Shown in pieces: positions 35,637-45,327 of a stretch of 64,000 nt of DNA. The DNA comes from CBDDHT01 sp965228615 (lineage in GTDB: Bacteria > Pseudomonadota > Alphaproteobacteria > Rhizobiales > Methyloligellaceae). The stretch spans positions 124,001-188,000 of the forward strand of contig CBDDHT010000002.1 of NCBI GenBank assembly GCA_965228615.1, read 5' to 3'. The stretch's first letter is position 1; each line of letters starts with the position of its first letter. Both the position numbers and the translations under genes were made by a program. The notes beneath the pieces were generated by a model that made no database searches, was not told the DNA's origin, and was given only the letters and a program-made list of their open reading frames with translations.

Positions 35637-36881
35637 TTAGGCGGCGCGGCGCTCGAAACGCCGGGGCCGACGCCGTTTCTTGTTTGGCGCATGCGGGCCT
35701 TTGCGATGGCCCGATTTATTGGGCTTGGCCTTTGCGCCGATAGGCTCGTAAGGCGCCTCGCCGACAACGGTCAGCGATCGTTTAATCAATCGTTCGATCG
35801 ACCGAAGATGCGCCCGTTCGCCCGCATCGCAAAACGATATTGCGATACCCGGTGCGCCGGCTCTGGCGGTCCGCCCAATACGATGGACATAGGATTCCGG
35901 CTCGTTGGGCAACTCGTAATTGATGACATGGGTCACGTTGTCGACGTCGATACCACGCGCGGCGATATCTGTTGCGACGAGAACGCGCGTTCGACCTTTG
36001 CGGAGATTCTCTAAGGCGCGCTGTCGTAGATTCTGAGATTTGTTGCCATGGATGGCCTCGGCGCGAATGCCGTCTTTGGAGAGCCGCCTCACGACATTGT
36101 CCGCGCCCCGCTTGGTGCGTGTGAAGACAATGACTTTTTCCATCTCGGATTGTCTTAGAAGCTCAGTCAGGCGTTCGCGTTTAGCGGCGGCAGAGAGATG
36201 ATGGACCTGCTGCTCGATCCGCTCGACGGCGATGCTCTTTGAGGCAATTTCGACCCGTTGGGGCTTGTAGAGGATTTCCTGCGCCAACTTGGCGACCTCG
36301 GACGGCATGCTCGCCGAGAACAAGAGCGTATGTCGCTCCTGCGGCAGCATCGAGACGATTTTTCGTACGTCACGTATGAATCCCATGTCGAACATACGGT
36401 CTGCTTCGTCGAGGATGAGATAATTGCACCGTGAGAGTTGCACATGCCGCTGGTTCACCAGATCGAGAAGCCGGCCAGGCGTCGCCACGAGAATGTCGAC
36501 GCCGCGCTTGAGCGCTTGGATCTGCGGACCGCGTCCAACGCCACCCATGACAACGGCCTGGCGTATCCGCATATGCCGAGAATAGACCCTGATATTATCG
36601 GAAATCTGCAATGCAAGTTCCCGGGTAGGGGCGAGGATGAGTGCGCGTGTCGTTTTCGGTGATGCCGAATTGCCGTCCTGTTCGAGGTTCTGGAGCAGCG
36701 GAAGCGTAAATGCTGCCGTCTTGCCGGTGCCTGTCTGGGCAATGCCCAAAAGATCCATACCGTCCAGCAGAAGTGGGATGGCGCGTCGTTGAATCGGTGT
36801 AGGTGTACTGTACTGCGCGTTCTTAAGCGCGCGGAGAAGCCGCTCGGTAAGGCCGAGTTCGGCGAAATCTGAAATTGTCAC
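35637..36881 (-). CDS. DEAD-box RNA helicase (RhlE-type)
   Basis: The 414-residue product has all helicase motifs in order: Q motif (YSTPTPIQ), motif I AQTGTGKT, PTRELA, DEAD (LILDEADRMFDMGF), motif III as SAS instead of the usual SAT, then ARGIDVDNV and HRIGRTARAG. A short, very basic tail (HRKGPHAPNKKRRRPRRFERR) would bind RNA. It unwinds RNA duplexes with ATP in ribosome assembly or RNA decay. The start is GTG at 36881 with AAGGA upstream. An inverted-repeat terminator follows. Confidence 0.93.
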   Translation of the reverse strand: MTISDFAELGLTERLLRALKNAQYSTPTPIQRRAIPLLLDGMDLLGIAQTGTGKTAAFTLPLLQNLEQDGNSASPKTTRALILAPTRELALQISDNIRVYSRHMRIRQAVVMGGVGRGPQIQALKRGVDILVATPGRLLDLVNQRHVQLSRCNYLILDEADRMFDMGFIRDVRKIVSMLPQERHTLLFSASMPSEVAKLAQEILYKPQRVEIASKSIAVERIEQQVHHLSAAAKRERLTELLRQSEMEKVIVFTRTKRGADNVVRRLSKDGIRAEAIHGNKSQNLRQRALENLRKGRTRVLVATDIAARGIDVDNVTHVINYELPNEPESYVHRIGRTARAGAPGIAISFCDAGERAHLRSIERLIKRSLTVVGEAPYEPIGAKAKPNKSGHRKGPHAPNKKRRRPRRFERRAA

Positions 36882-37132
36882 TGATAGATGTTCCTTGTCG
36901 CGATTCCCGCCGCGCGCGAAAACGCACGACCGGTGGTCGCCGTGTCATTCTTATCCACGCGCACCTGGATTAGACGGGTTTTTAGGTAATGCGCTTCGAG
37001 ATAATAACGCCAGGAAAACAAGGGGCGAATCGCGCGATCTCGAGACTATCTGTGGATCAGATGCGCTTTCATGCGTCCAAAGTCAAGCAAGACAAGCAGG
37101 ATAGCTAACGCTCAGTCAGCACGTTGCCGCCT

Positions 37133-38353
37133 TCAAACCCGGTCGTTTTGTGGTCCGGAAGTGCTCTGGCTTGTCTCGATCGGGATCGCACTCAGCCGCG
37201 CGCCAATGGTTTCCAGGAACACCGAATGGGCCCGGTCGACAATTTCTTCCATCGAAGGCGACTCAGGGAACATGGACGTCGCACGAGCCAGGATCTCATG
37301 ACGGGTTGGCAGGTGCGGGAGGTTCATGGCCGATATCGTTTCCGATGCCCGGTCCCTGGCTTCGGCGAGTCTGGTTTGGAGATCTGAGAGTTTTGGGCCG
37401 TTGACCGCTTTCGCGATCGCGGTGACCACGAGATCGGGATCGAAGCTCTCGGCAAGTTGAGCGGCTGCTTTGTCGATCACCGCAGAGCCAAGGCGGCGCT
37501 CGTTGCGGCGCACGGACAGTGGAGGAGATTTCAGATCCCAGACAAGGCCGATCCAAGAGAGCATTTTCAGAATGTAGAAGGTCATATCGATCTCCCACCA
37601 TCGAAAGCCCTGTCGGACGCTGCTCTGATAGGCGTGGTGATTGTTGTGCCAGCCCTCGCCCATGGTGAAAAAGGCCAGAAGCCAGTTGTTTCGCGAGTCA
37701 TCGCCTGTCACGTAGCGTTGCTTTCCGTGAACATGTGCCAGGGAGTTGATGCAGAAGGTCCCGTGATAGACGAGAACCGTGCTCCAGAAGAAGCCAACGA
37801 CCAGGCCAGACCAACCGTCGATCGCAAAACAGAGCAATGCTAGCAGGACGGCAGGAACAAGCTCGTACTTATGGAGCCACATAAGCTCCGGGTACTTCGC
37901 AAAATCCGGGATCTTGGAGAGGTCAGCGGTCTCGTGCTTGCGCGCGAAGATCCACCCCATGTGGCTATAAATAAAACCTTTGTGGCGGGGGGAGTGAACA
38001 TCGTTGCTGGTATCCGAGTACTGATGGTGATGGCGATGTTTCGATGCCCACCAAAGGACGCTCTTCTGCGTCGTGCTTTGCGACAGAACCGCTAAGAAGA
38101 ATTGGAAAGCCCGGCTCGTGCGATAGGCGCGATGCGAAAAGTAGCGATGATACCCGGCACCGATGCCGAATATCCGCAGCCAATAAAGGACCACGCAAAT
38201 CACAATCGATTCGGTGGTCACACCGGTCCATATGGCGGCAAGGCAAGCCAGATGGGTCAGCACAAACGGAATCGTGGATGGGTATATGATGTCGTCGTGT
38301 TCGATACCGGGCGATTTATCTTGAGAATGGGTCTGGCCGTTCACTGCAAGCAA
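37133..38353 (-). CDS. Acyl-CoA (delta-9-type) fatty acid desaturase
   Basis: The 406-residue product has the three histidine boxes of membrane desaturases: HRYFSH (69-74), HRHHH (106-110) and HNNHH (about 247-251), between four hydrophobic segments. It places a double bond in fatty acyl chains at the membrane using a di-iron centre. A C-terminal extension of about 110 residues after the catalytic domain is helical and charged. The start is uncertain: TTG 38353 or GTG 38344, since no ATG precedes the conserved region. Confidence 0.9.
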   Translation of the reverse strand: MLAVNGQTHSQDKSPGIEHDDIIYPSTIPFVLTHLACLAAIWTGVTTESIVICVVLYWLRIFGIGAGYHRYFSHRAYRTSRAFQFFLAVLSQSTTQKSVLWWASKHRHHHQYSDTSNDVHSPRHKGFIYSHMGWIFARKHETADLSKIPDFAKYPELMWLHKYELVPAVLLALLCFAIDGWSGLVVGFFWSTVLVYHGTFCINSLAHVHGKQRYVTGDDSRNNWLLAFFTMGEGWHNNHHAYQSSVRQGFRWWEIDMTFYILKMLSWIGLVWDLKSPPLSVRRNERRLGSAVIDKAAAQLAESFDPDLVVTAIAKAVNGPKLSDLQTRLAEARDRASETISAMNLPHLPTRHEILARATSMFPESPSMEEIVDRAHSVFLETIGARLSAIPIETSQSTSGPQNDRV

Positions 38354-38625
38354 TCTTCACTTGTTGGAGCGAAGCACTGCCTGCGCCGCACTCGATCGAA
38401 AGAGGGACGTTGCCCGGATCGAAACAGACGTGCCGCATTTCTTGGAGCAGACTATTGCAGAGCCGACCCCGTCAGGTTTGAGGAGCAGCCGCCCCGCTTT
38501 CAAGCCAAACACCGGTATACGATCTATAAGGGTGAAGGAGAGTGACTGCAAGGCGACAGAAGGCCTGCGCAATTGACCGCGCCCCAACAGGACGATGATG
38601 AAAGCTCAGAAGGAGGATGATTCCG

Positions 38626-38967
38626 ATGACCGCGCCAAAAGACCTACCTTATACCATATCCGGCCGGGAGCTTGTTTCGGAGACTGACGGGCTAAGGGTC
38701 CAGATATTGGGTCTTGCACCTGGAGAGAAGATACCCTGGCACTATCACTCCGTCGTCTCGGACATATTTGTCGGATTGGAGGGGACGACGGTTGTTGAGA
38801 CCCGCGCACCCAGTGCCCGGCATGAATTGCCGCCTGGTGGGCATTGCGTCGTGCCTCCGGGAACAGCGCATGAAGTGACAGGTAAAGATGGCGGAGCCTG
38901 CCGCTTCACGATTGTTCAGGGAATCGGCGAGCACGACTTCAAACCGGTCGGTGGCGTCGGACGCTGA
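38626..38967 (+). CDS. Small cupin-domain protein
   Basis: The 113-residue product is one cupin barrel: IPWHYHSVVSDIFVGLEGTTVVE holds the first metal motif (H-x-H ... E-like) and PPGTAHEVTGKDGG the second histidine. AAGGAGG stands 9 nt before ATG 38626; ATG 38617 would abut the ribosome site. It lies about 86 nt upstream of the nitroreductase-like gene on the same strand and may be in one transcript with it. Substrate unknown. Confidence 0.78.
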   Translation: MTAPKDLPYTISGRELVSETDGLRVQILGLAPGEKIPWHYHSVVSDIFVGLEGTTVVETRAPSARHELPPGGHCVVPPGTAHEVTGKDGGACRFTIVQGIGEHDFKPVGGVGR

Positions 38968-39053
38968 AGCTGACGTTGATCAAGAAACCGAGATATGCGC
39001 TGGTGCATTCTGGCAGCCGTTCTTATTTGGAGAGAATTGCCAAGAGGACGAGA

Positions 39054-40136
39054 ATGCCAACACGGCGCGCGTTTCTGAAAAGATCCGGAACAGTGTTGGC
39101 TTCGGCGGCATTAGCCGGTTGCTCATTTGATCAATCCGCTTATGTGGAGGCCGTTGCCGAACAGATGCGCCCGCTGCCTGTCAGCGCCAGGGTTCGCGAT
39201 CTCATTCGCTATGCGACATTGGCAGCCAATGGTCACAACACCCAGCCATGGAAATTTCGGGCGGACACCGACGTGGTCCAGATTGCGCCCGACCTGACGC
39301 GGCGAACACCGGTGGTCGATCCCGACGATCACCATCTCATCGCCAGTATCGGATGTGCTGCAGAAAACCTGCGCCTTGCGGCGAGAGCACGTGGCCGGTC
39401 CGGCGAGATCCGGATCGCACGAACATCGGAATTTCTCGTTGACGTTGGGCTTGGGCCTGCTCCGGTCCACGAGACCGCATTGTTTCGAGCCATTCCGGAT
39501 CGTCAGTGCAGCCGCGTGAATTATGACGGCCGACCGGCTCCGGCGGACGTACTTTCGCGGCTAGAAACCGCGGCCAATCGCTATGATGTCGAAACCAATA
39601 TGATCACTGCAAATCCAATGATCGAGGCCATTCTCTCGCTCGTCGTCGATGGAAATTCGCGCCAGCTGACGAATGCCGCTTTCGTCTCTGAGTTGAAAGC
39701 CTGGATACGCTTCAATGCAGATGCCGCATTGGCTTCGCGAGACGGTCTCTATACGGCAACGTCCGCCAATCCGACGGTGCCGACCTGGATCGGCGAAACG
39801 CTGTTCGACCTTCTTCTCTCTCCTCAATCAGAGAATGACAAATATGCCGATCAGATCAGGTCATCTGCGGGGATCGCCGTCTTCACAGCGAAGACCAATG
39901 ACAAGGAAGGCTGGTTCAATGCTGGCCGCGCGTTTCAGCATTTCGCGTTACAGGCAACAGTCGATGGCTTGAAGCTGGCATTTGTCAATCAGGCCGTGGA
40001 AGTTATAGAGATGCGGCGCAAGCTGCAGACGCTTCTTGGCATCGGTGAGCGGCGACCCAACTTCGTCGTCCGGTTTGGTTATGGCCCGATCATGCCAAGA
40101 TCTCTCCGGCGGCCGGTTGCCGATGTCATGGTTTGA
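39054..40136 (+). CDS. Acg-type nitroreductase-fold protein with Tat/lipoprotein signal
   Basis: The 360-residue product begins with a twin-arginine motif RRAFLKRSG, a hydrophobic stretch and a lipobox-like LAGC (residues 4-22), so it is probably exported and lipid-anchored. The rest resembles Acg/nitroreductase proteins: RYATLAANGHNTQPWKF near 50, an FMN-binding part, and a C-terminal RFGYGP. These bind FMN or act as flavin stores; the substrate is unknown. GAGGACGAG precedes the ATG. Confidence 0.78.
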   Translation: MPTRRAFLKRSGTVLASAALAGCSFDQSAYVEAVAEQMRPLPVSARVRDLIRYATLAANGHNTQPWKFRADTDVVQIAPDLTRRTPVVDPDDHHLIASIGCAAENLRLAARARGRSGEIRIARTSEFLVDVGLGPAPVHETALFRAIPDRQCSRVNYDGRPAPADVLSRLETAANRYDVETNMITANPMIEAILSLVVDGNSRQLTNAAFVSELKAWIRFNADAALASRDGLYTATSANPTVPTWIGETLFDLLLSPQSENDKYADQIRSSAGIAVFTAKTNDKEGWFNAGRAFQHFALQATVDGLKLAFVNQAVEVIEMRRKLQTLLGIGERRPNFVVRFGYGPIMPRSLRRPVADVMV

Positions 40137-40172
40137 AGTTGTGAAAAGAGCATGCCGAATAACGGACTCTGT

Positions 40173-41255
40173 CTAACCGGGTGTGCTCAGTGCCTTCAAT
40201 TCTCGTAGGGCGTCTTTTGCCAGCCCTGACGTAAGGTCCGCTGATGTTGTTTCTCGACACAGGCGTGCGCCTTGTCCGGACCAAAGCGATGAGAATGCGT
40301 GATCGCCTTTTTCTTCAGCCTTGGCTTTAAGGGGGCCAAGCGCTCCGCCTGCCGTCGGAAATGCAGGCGCGAGATCCGACATTGGTCCGATTTCGCGCAT
40401 GATTCTGTTCATCATCCCCCGCGCCGGACGACCGGAAAACACATTGGTCAATGCCGTTGCATCGCTGCGAGGATCAGTTAACTCAGCCCTGTGCAGATCA
40501 GTGATCGTCGACTCGGGCGTCGAGAGATAGGCTGTTCCGATCTGAACGCCAGAAGCACCGAGCGCAAAGGCAGCCGCAATTCCACGGCCATCGGCGATCC
40601 CGCCGGCAGCGATCACGGGGATCGAAACGGCATCGACGATCTGTGGAACGAGCGCAAAGGTACCAATCTGCGTAGAGATCTTGTCGGACAGGAACATGCC
40701 ACGATGCCCCCCGGCCTCCGATCCCTGGGCAATGATGGCATCACATCCCTCTTTCTCTAGCCAGACGGCTTCTTCGACTGTCGTGGCAGAGGCAATAGCC
40801 CGGCAGCCCGCGCCTTTCACTCTCTTGAAATGTTCCTTCGACGGCAGCCCGAAGTGAAAGCTGACGACGGCAGGTTTGTGTTCCTCCATGAGCTGGCACA
40901 TGGCCTCGTCAAACGGTGCGCGAGCGACCCCGCCGACCGATTCCGGTTGTGTCAGTCCTAGCTCCGAATAGTAGGGTGCCAAATGCTCAAGCCATCGCGT
41001 CTGGGCATCCGCGTCAGCGTCCGGCGGTGTGTGACAGAAGAAATTGACGTTGAATGGTTTGGCGGTGCGCTGACGAATGATGCCGATCTCTGCGCCAGCT
41101 TTCTCAGCGTCGAGCATTGCGCAAGGCAAGGACCCAAGGCCGCCGGCTTCACTCACGGCGATGACCATGTCGGACCCATTCGCGCCGGCCATGGGAGCCT
41201 GAACGATTGGTTTCTCGATACCGAACAGCTCAAGCAGATCATGGCGAGGCCACAT
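40173..41255 (-). CDS. Nitronate monooxygenase family protein
   Basis: The 360-residue product is a TIM-barrel FMN protein: IVQAPMAGANGSDMVIAVSEAGGLGSLP at the N-terminus, QGSEAGGHRG near 178 with the conserved histidine, and PVIAAGGIADGRGIAAAFALGASGVQIGTAYL. It oxidises alkyl nitronates (for example propionate-3-nitronate) using O2. It stands alone, convergent with the nitroreductase-like gene. A loose functional link between the two nitro-handling genes is conceivable. Confidence 0.88.
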   Translation of the reverse strand: MWPRHDLLELFGIEKPIVQAPMAGANGSDMVIAVSEAGGLGSLPCAMLDAEKAGAEIGIIRQRTAKPFNVNFFCHTPPDADADAQTRWLEHLAPYYSELGLTQPESVGGVARAPFDEAMCQLMEEHKPAVVSFHFGLPSKEHFKRVKGAGCRAIASATTVEEAVWLEKEGCDAIIAQGSEAGGHRGMFLSDKISTQIGTFALVPQIVDAVSIPVIAAGGIADGRGIAAAFALGASGVQIGTAYLSTPESTITDLHRAELTDPRSDATALTNVFSGRPARGMMNRIMREIGPMSDLAPAFPTAGGALGPLKAKAEEKGDHAFSSLWSGQGARLCRETTSADLTSGLAKDALRELKALSTPG

Positions 41256-41512
41256 CGGGTATTTTCCTTTTCGTCACGGTATCCAGCTGTCGGTCATCAG
41301 ACTCGCCTGCGACGCAGGATGGAGGATACGCCATGGGGAAGATCCTATTGGACATCGCTTTGGGTGGAAAATGAAGAAATCAGCTGGCCGCCATCACTTA
41401 CGCAGATGGTTCGCATGTGTGAAAAGTGGCCAACGCTTGATTTCCTGTAGCGATGGAGGCAAACGCAACCGTGTGCGATCCGCAGACTTCGCGCTTATGA
41501 GGAAATGATCCA

Positions 41513-42619
41513 ATGAGAAATGACCGGTTCGGTGTTGCGGTCATCCGTGGGGATGGCATCGGTGCTGATGTCGTGGACGCCACCATTGCCATCATGGAAG
41601 CCGCCCGAAAAAAGATTGGCGGTTTCACGCTGGATTATGACGATCTGCTAGCCGGAGCCGGCTATTTTGCAGAGACCGGTGTCGATATCGCGCCAGGTGC
41701 CGAGGAGGCAGCGGCAGCAGCAGACGCAATCCTTCTTGGAGCAATCGGCTTGCCCTCGATACGGCATTCCGACGGAACGGAAATCGCGCCGCATCTCAGG
41801 CTTCGCGATCAATTCCAGCTCTATGCGGGTGTGCGGCCGGTAAAGCAGTATCCCAATGCGCCACAGCGCCTTGCGGATCCGCGCGCAGCCAATGTGGACT
41901 TCATCGTGCTGCGCGAGTCGACCGAAGGGCTCTTCTATTCGGCCGCAGCTCATAATCGCAGTGAGGACTTTGGAAAGGACGACGTCAGGGACACGTTGCG
42001 TATCACCCGCGCAACCACCGAAAAGCTCCACGATTTCGCGTTCGGCCTGGCGCGGAAAAGGAAGGCGCGTGGTCACAAGGGTATGGTGACCTGCGTCGAC
42101 AAAGCCAATGTCTTCCGCTCAATGGCATTCTTCCGAGAAATCTTCGACGAACGAGCCGCTGCGGCACCGGATATTGAGAGCGGCCACGCCTATGTCGATG
42201 CCATGGCACTCGATCTGGTTCGCAAGCCCTGGGATTACGACGTTCTCGTCATGGAGAACATGTTTGGCGATATCCTCTCCGACCTTGGCGGAGGATTGGT
42301 TGGCGGCATGGGGATCGCCCCGTGTGGCGAAATTGGTGATAGCCACGGACTGTTTCAACCGGCGCATGGCAGTGCTCCAGATATTATGGGGCAGGACAAA
42401 GCCAATCCGCTGGCAGCAATTCTTAGTGGCGCGATGTTGCTTGATTATCTGGCGGAACGATCCGGCAACAATGCACTCGCGGTCGCTGCAGAACTCATCG
42501 ATCAGTCGGTGGACCGTGGGTTTGCAGCCAAACAAATTCGCCCGATGGAGTTCGGAGGTGATCAGGGCACGAAAGACCTGACGACCCAACTGCTGGCGGT
42601 TCTCGACGAAAATGACTAG
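41513..42619 (+). CDS. Isocitrate/isopropylmalate dehydrogenase family enzyme
   Basis: The 368-residue product has the beta-decarboxylating dehydrogenase signatures: RGDGIGADV, the substrate-site arginines, RESTEGLFYSAA, VDKANVFRSM, ENMFGDILSDLGGGLVGGMG and PAHGSAPDI. It oxidises a 2R,3S-type hydroxy acid with NAD(P), often with decarboxylation. The operon with a four-carbon acid sugar kinase and a class II aldolase argues for a tartrate/tetronate-type substrate and not leucine or citrate metabolism. AGGAAATGATCC precedes the ATG. Confidence 0.88.
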   Translation: MRNDRFGVAVIRGDGIGADVVDATIAIMEAARKKIGGFTLDYDDLLAGAGYFAETGVDIAPGAEEAAAAADAILLGAIGLPSIRHSDGTEIAPHLRLRDQFQLYAGVRPVKQYPNAPQRLADPRAANVDFIVLRESTEGLFYSAAAHNRSEDFGKDDVRDTLRITRATTEKLHDFAFGLARKRKARGHKGMVTCVDKANVFRSMAFFREIFDERAAAAPDIESGHAYVDAMALDLVRKPWDYDVLVMENMFGDILSDLGGGLVGGMGIAPCGEIGDSHGLFQPAHGSAPDIMGQDKANPLAAILSGAMLLDYLAERSGNNALAVAAELIDQSVDRGFAAKQIRPMEFGGDQGTKDLTTQLLAVLDEND

Positions 42620-42693
42620 AGCCGCCCGCGTGCGATCCAAATACATAGTGGAGTCAACGGAAGGCTACAGAGTACATATTGCAAGGGAGATCC

Positions 42694-43959
42694 ATGGCAA
42701 TTCTACTAGGCGCCATTGCAGATGATTTTACCGGCGCAACCGATCTCGCCAACACTCTTGTTCAGCAGGGCATGCACGCCGTTCAGCTCATAGGCATACC
42801 TGACGAGAAACAGCAGATCGGCGATGCGGAGGCCGTGATTGTTGCGCTCAAATCGCGCTCAACGCCGGTTGAGCAGGCCGTTAGCGATTCAATCGCCGCT
42901 CTCGATTGGTTGTGCGGGCAAGGAGCTCAGCAGATCTTCTTCAAATATTGTTCGACATTCGATTCAACGCCAAACGGCAACATCGGTCCGGTCGCCGATG
43001 CGCTGATGAGTGCGTTGGATACCAATCTTGCCGTTGTCTGCCCGGCATTCCCGACCAATCATCGCACCATCTATCAGGGTCATCTGTTTGTGAAAGACCA
43101 GTTGCTGTCCGACTCGCCGATGAAGGATCATCCGCTCAATCCGATGCGAGATTCAAGCTTGCTCCGGCTGATGACCTCTCAGTGCCGCAAAAAGGTGGGA
43201 CTCGTCCCAATTCAAGCGATATCGGCCGGCGCCGACGCCACCGCTAGAGCCTTTGAAGCGCTGCGCGGTGAAGGGGTCTCCTATGTGGTCACCGACGCTC
43301 TTACAGACGCCGATCTCATAACGATTGGCACCGCATCGGCGGACCATCGCTTGATTACCGGCGGTTCGGGCCTTGCGCTCGGATTGCCTGAAAATTTCAG
43401 GCGCCAGGGCCAGTTGGGCGAACCGCAGACACCGATGCAACCTCAGATCGGCGGCCGCTCGGCTGTGCTAGCAGGTAGTTGCTCCGAGGCGACCCGCGGC
43501 CAAATCGCCAAAGCGCAATTGTCCTGGCCAAGCAGGAAAATCGATGTTGGGCGCATTGCCGTGGGTGACCCGGTGACGGAGGAGATGCTGCAATGGTCGA
43601 GCGAGGTCGATCAAGCGACCCCAATCATGATCTATGCGTCGGCCGACCCTGCTGAAGTTGCCGAGAACCAAGAGGAGTTTGGCGCAGCAGCAGCGGGTGA
43701 AATGGTCGAACGCGTGATGGGCGAGATCGCGCGCGGACTCGTGGAGCAGGGTGTGCATCGGATCATCGTTGCCGGCGGAGAGACGTCTGGAGCCGTCGTC
43801 TCGGCACTTGATATCAAGAGCCTTCGTATCGGGCCGGAAATCGATCCAGGCGTTCCGTGGACGGAAACGCTCGACGAGCCACGACTGGCGCTGGCACTCA
43901 AGTCGGGAAATTTCGGTGACGTAGACTTTTTCGGAAAAGCTCTGGAGATGCTCCCATGA
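42694..43959 (+). CDS. Four-carbon acid sugar kinase (DUF1537, OtnK-like)
   Basis: The 421-residue product has the N-terminal sugar-acid domain (GAIADDFTGATDLANTLVQQG, KYCSTFDSTPNGNIGPV) and the C-terminal nucleotide-binding domain (AGSCSEATRGQI, VAGGETSGAVVSAL). OtnK-type enzymes phosphorylate 3-oxo-tetronate at C4. GGGAG precedes ATG 42694, which matches the family start. It overlaps the aldolase gene by 4 nt, and the dehydrogenase gene is 75 nt upstream. D-threonate kinase (DtnK) is an alternative. Confidence 0.88.
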   Translation: MAILLGAIADDFTGATDLANTLVQQGMHAVQLIGIPDEKQQIGDAEAVIVALKSRSTPVEQAVSDSIAALDWLCGQGAQQIFFKYCSTFDSTPNGNIGPVADALMSALDTNLAVVCPAFPTNHRTIYQGHLFVKDQLLSDSPMKDHPLNPMRDSSLLRLMTSQCRKKVGLVPIQAISAGADATARAFEALRGEGVSYVVTDALTDADLITIGTASADHRLITGGSGLALGLPENFRRQGQLGEPQTPMQPQIGGRSAVLAGSCSEATRGQIAKAQLSWPSRKIDVGRIAVGDPVTEEMLQWSSEVDQATPIMIYASADPAEVAENQEEFGAAAAGEMVERVMGEIARGLVEQGVHRIIVAGGETSGAVVSALDIKSLRIGPEIDPGVPWTETLDEPRLALALKSGNFGDVDFFGKALEMLP

Positions 43960-44600
43960 GCGAGACGAAGATGCGCGACCGCATCGCGGTGCTTGCGCGA
44001 TCAATGTATGAGCGTGGGCTGACATTCGGATCGTCGGGCAACATCAGCGCGCGCGTCGAAGATGGATGGCTCATGACACCAACCGGTACGTCTATGGGCG
44101 ATCTCGACCCTGCACGCTTGTCCAAGCTTTCGGACGATGGTCAGCACCTATCCGGCGACCGACCGACGAAGGAGTCGTTCCTTCATCTCGCGATGTACGA
44201 GGAGCGATCGACCTGCGAAGCGGTTGTCCATTTGCACTCGACCCACTCCGTCGCCGTCAGCTGTATGGATGGAGTCAATCATGCAAATGTTCTTCCGCCG
44301 ATAACGGCCTACTATGTCATGCGGATTGGAAAGCTGCCGCTGATTCCGTATTTCCCACCAGGCGATGTCAATCTTGCAAAAGCTGTCCGGGAGATGGCGT
44401 CGGACCATCATGCGGTCCTGCTTGCCAATCACGGTCCGGTCGTCGCGGGCAAATCGCTTGAGGATGCCGTTTATGCCATGGAAGAGCTTGAAGAGACCGC
44501 GAAGCTGTTTCTGCTCCTGCAAGGGCAGAAGACCCGTTTTCTCACCGACGAGCAGGTCAGTGGGCTCGAGAGGCGTTTCACTAGCAAGCGACCTGAGTGA
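43956..44600 (+). CDS. Class II aldolase/adducin-family protein (OtnC-like)
   Basis: The 214-residue product has the zinc-binding histidines of the family (VVHLHSTHSVAVSC near 90, LANHGPVVAG near 152) and the phosphate-site SSGNISAR near 27. OtnC removes CO2 from 3-oxo-tetronate 4-phosphate to give dihydroxyacetone phosphate. The ATGA overlap with the kinase gene shows coupling. Together the two enzymes would bring a C4 sugar acid into central metabolism; the isomerase partner could be the Hyi/OtnI-type protein at 32.4-33.1 kb. Confidence 0.87.
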   Translation: MSETKMRDRIAVLARSMYERGLTFGSSGNISARVEDGWLMTPTGTSMGDLDPARLSKLSDDGQHLSGDRPTKESFLHLAMYEERSTCEAVVHLHSTHSVAVSCMDGVNHANVLPPITAYYVMRIGKLPLIPYFPPGDVNLAKAVREMASDHHAVLLANHGPVVAGKSLEDAVYAMEELEETAKLFLLLQGQKTRFLTDEQVSGLERRFTSKRPE

Positions 44601-44751
44601 TTTGCTGGCAAGAATTTGTAGCCGGCGCGCTGATCGGTATCAGTACCAATCCATCATAATTCGGCCATGAGTTTCTCAGTGTCCGCCGCTTCATGGCACC
44701 TGTGATGATAGATGCGGTTGATCCCTTGGCCGGCGAAGGATTCGACGCGGC

Positions 44752-45264
44752 ATGAAAGTTAATGCGCTGCCACTTTGCGATCAAAGCGAAAACAGCACAG
44801 GTTGCTGTCCTCGTTTCAAGCCAGAAGGATGGGACGGACAAGACCTCTATTTCGATGAGAAGCTGTTTGTCAGGGCCGAGACGAGAAGCCTCTTGCATAT
44901 CCCTGTCAATATGGGGAGCGTCTTTAGCAGGACGTTGGGCGAAATCGATGCTGCCGAAGCACTGGATCCAACCCAGACAATCGTTTTGAGCCGTGACCTG
45001 TCGTCTTGGTCAGCCGAGCATTTCTTCGCCGTCGGCAAACCCGTACCGGGACAAGAGATGACGCGTCTATCGGGACACTTTGTCACGAAGGTTTATGAAG
45101 GACCCTATCGGCATGTCCCCAAATGGCAGACCGAGATGGAGACGTCTATCGAACAAAGCGGGAAAAAGGCGGGCCGCGTGTTCTTCTTCTATACAACCTG
45201 CCCTAGATGCGCCAAGGCCTATGGCGAAAACTATGTGGTTGGGATCGCTGAGATAGAGGGCTGA
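44752..45264 (+). CDS. Conserved hydrolase-like protein with GCCPRF and CPRCAK motifs
   Basis: The 170-residue product belongs to a conserved family sometimes labelled hydrolase without experimental basis: GCCPRFKPEGWD near 17, FVRAETRSLLHIPVNMGSV, KVYEGPYRHVPKW and a final TTCPRCAKAYGENYVV. The two cysteine pairs could bind metal or be redox active. It resembles GyrI/SOUL-type folds in overall plan. Function unknown. GAAGG precedes the ATG. Confidence 0.7.
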   Translation: MKVNALPLCDQSENSTGCCPRFKPEGWDGQDLYFDEKLFVRAETRSLLHIPVNMGSVFSRTLGEIDAAEALDPTQTIVLSRDLSSWSAEHFFAVGKPVPGQEMTRLSGHFVTKVYEGPYRHVPKWQTEMETSIEQSGKKAGRVFFFYTTCPRCAKAYGENYVVGIAEIEG

Positions 45265-45275
45265 TTTCGTACTGC

Positions 45276-45307
45276 TCCCTCTGCGAAGCGTATGCCTCGC
45301 AGAGGGA
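45276..45307. terminator. Inverted repeat between convergent genes
   Basis: An 11-bp perfect stem TCCCTCTGCGA/TCGCAGAGGGA with a 10-nt loop lies between the convergent hydrolase-like and VWA genes. No T-run follows on either strand, so termination would rest on the hairpin alone. Confidence 0.4.
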
Positions 45308-45327
45308 TAGCATTGGCGTGTTCGTCT

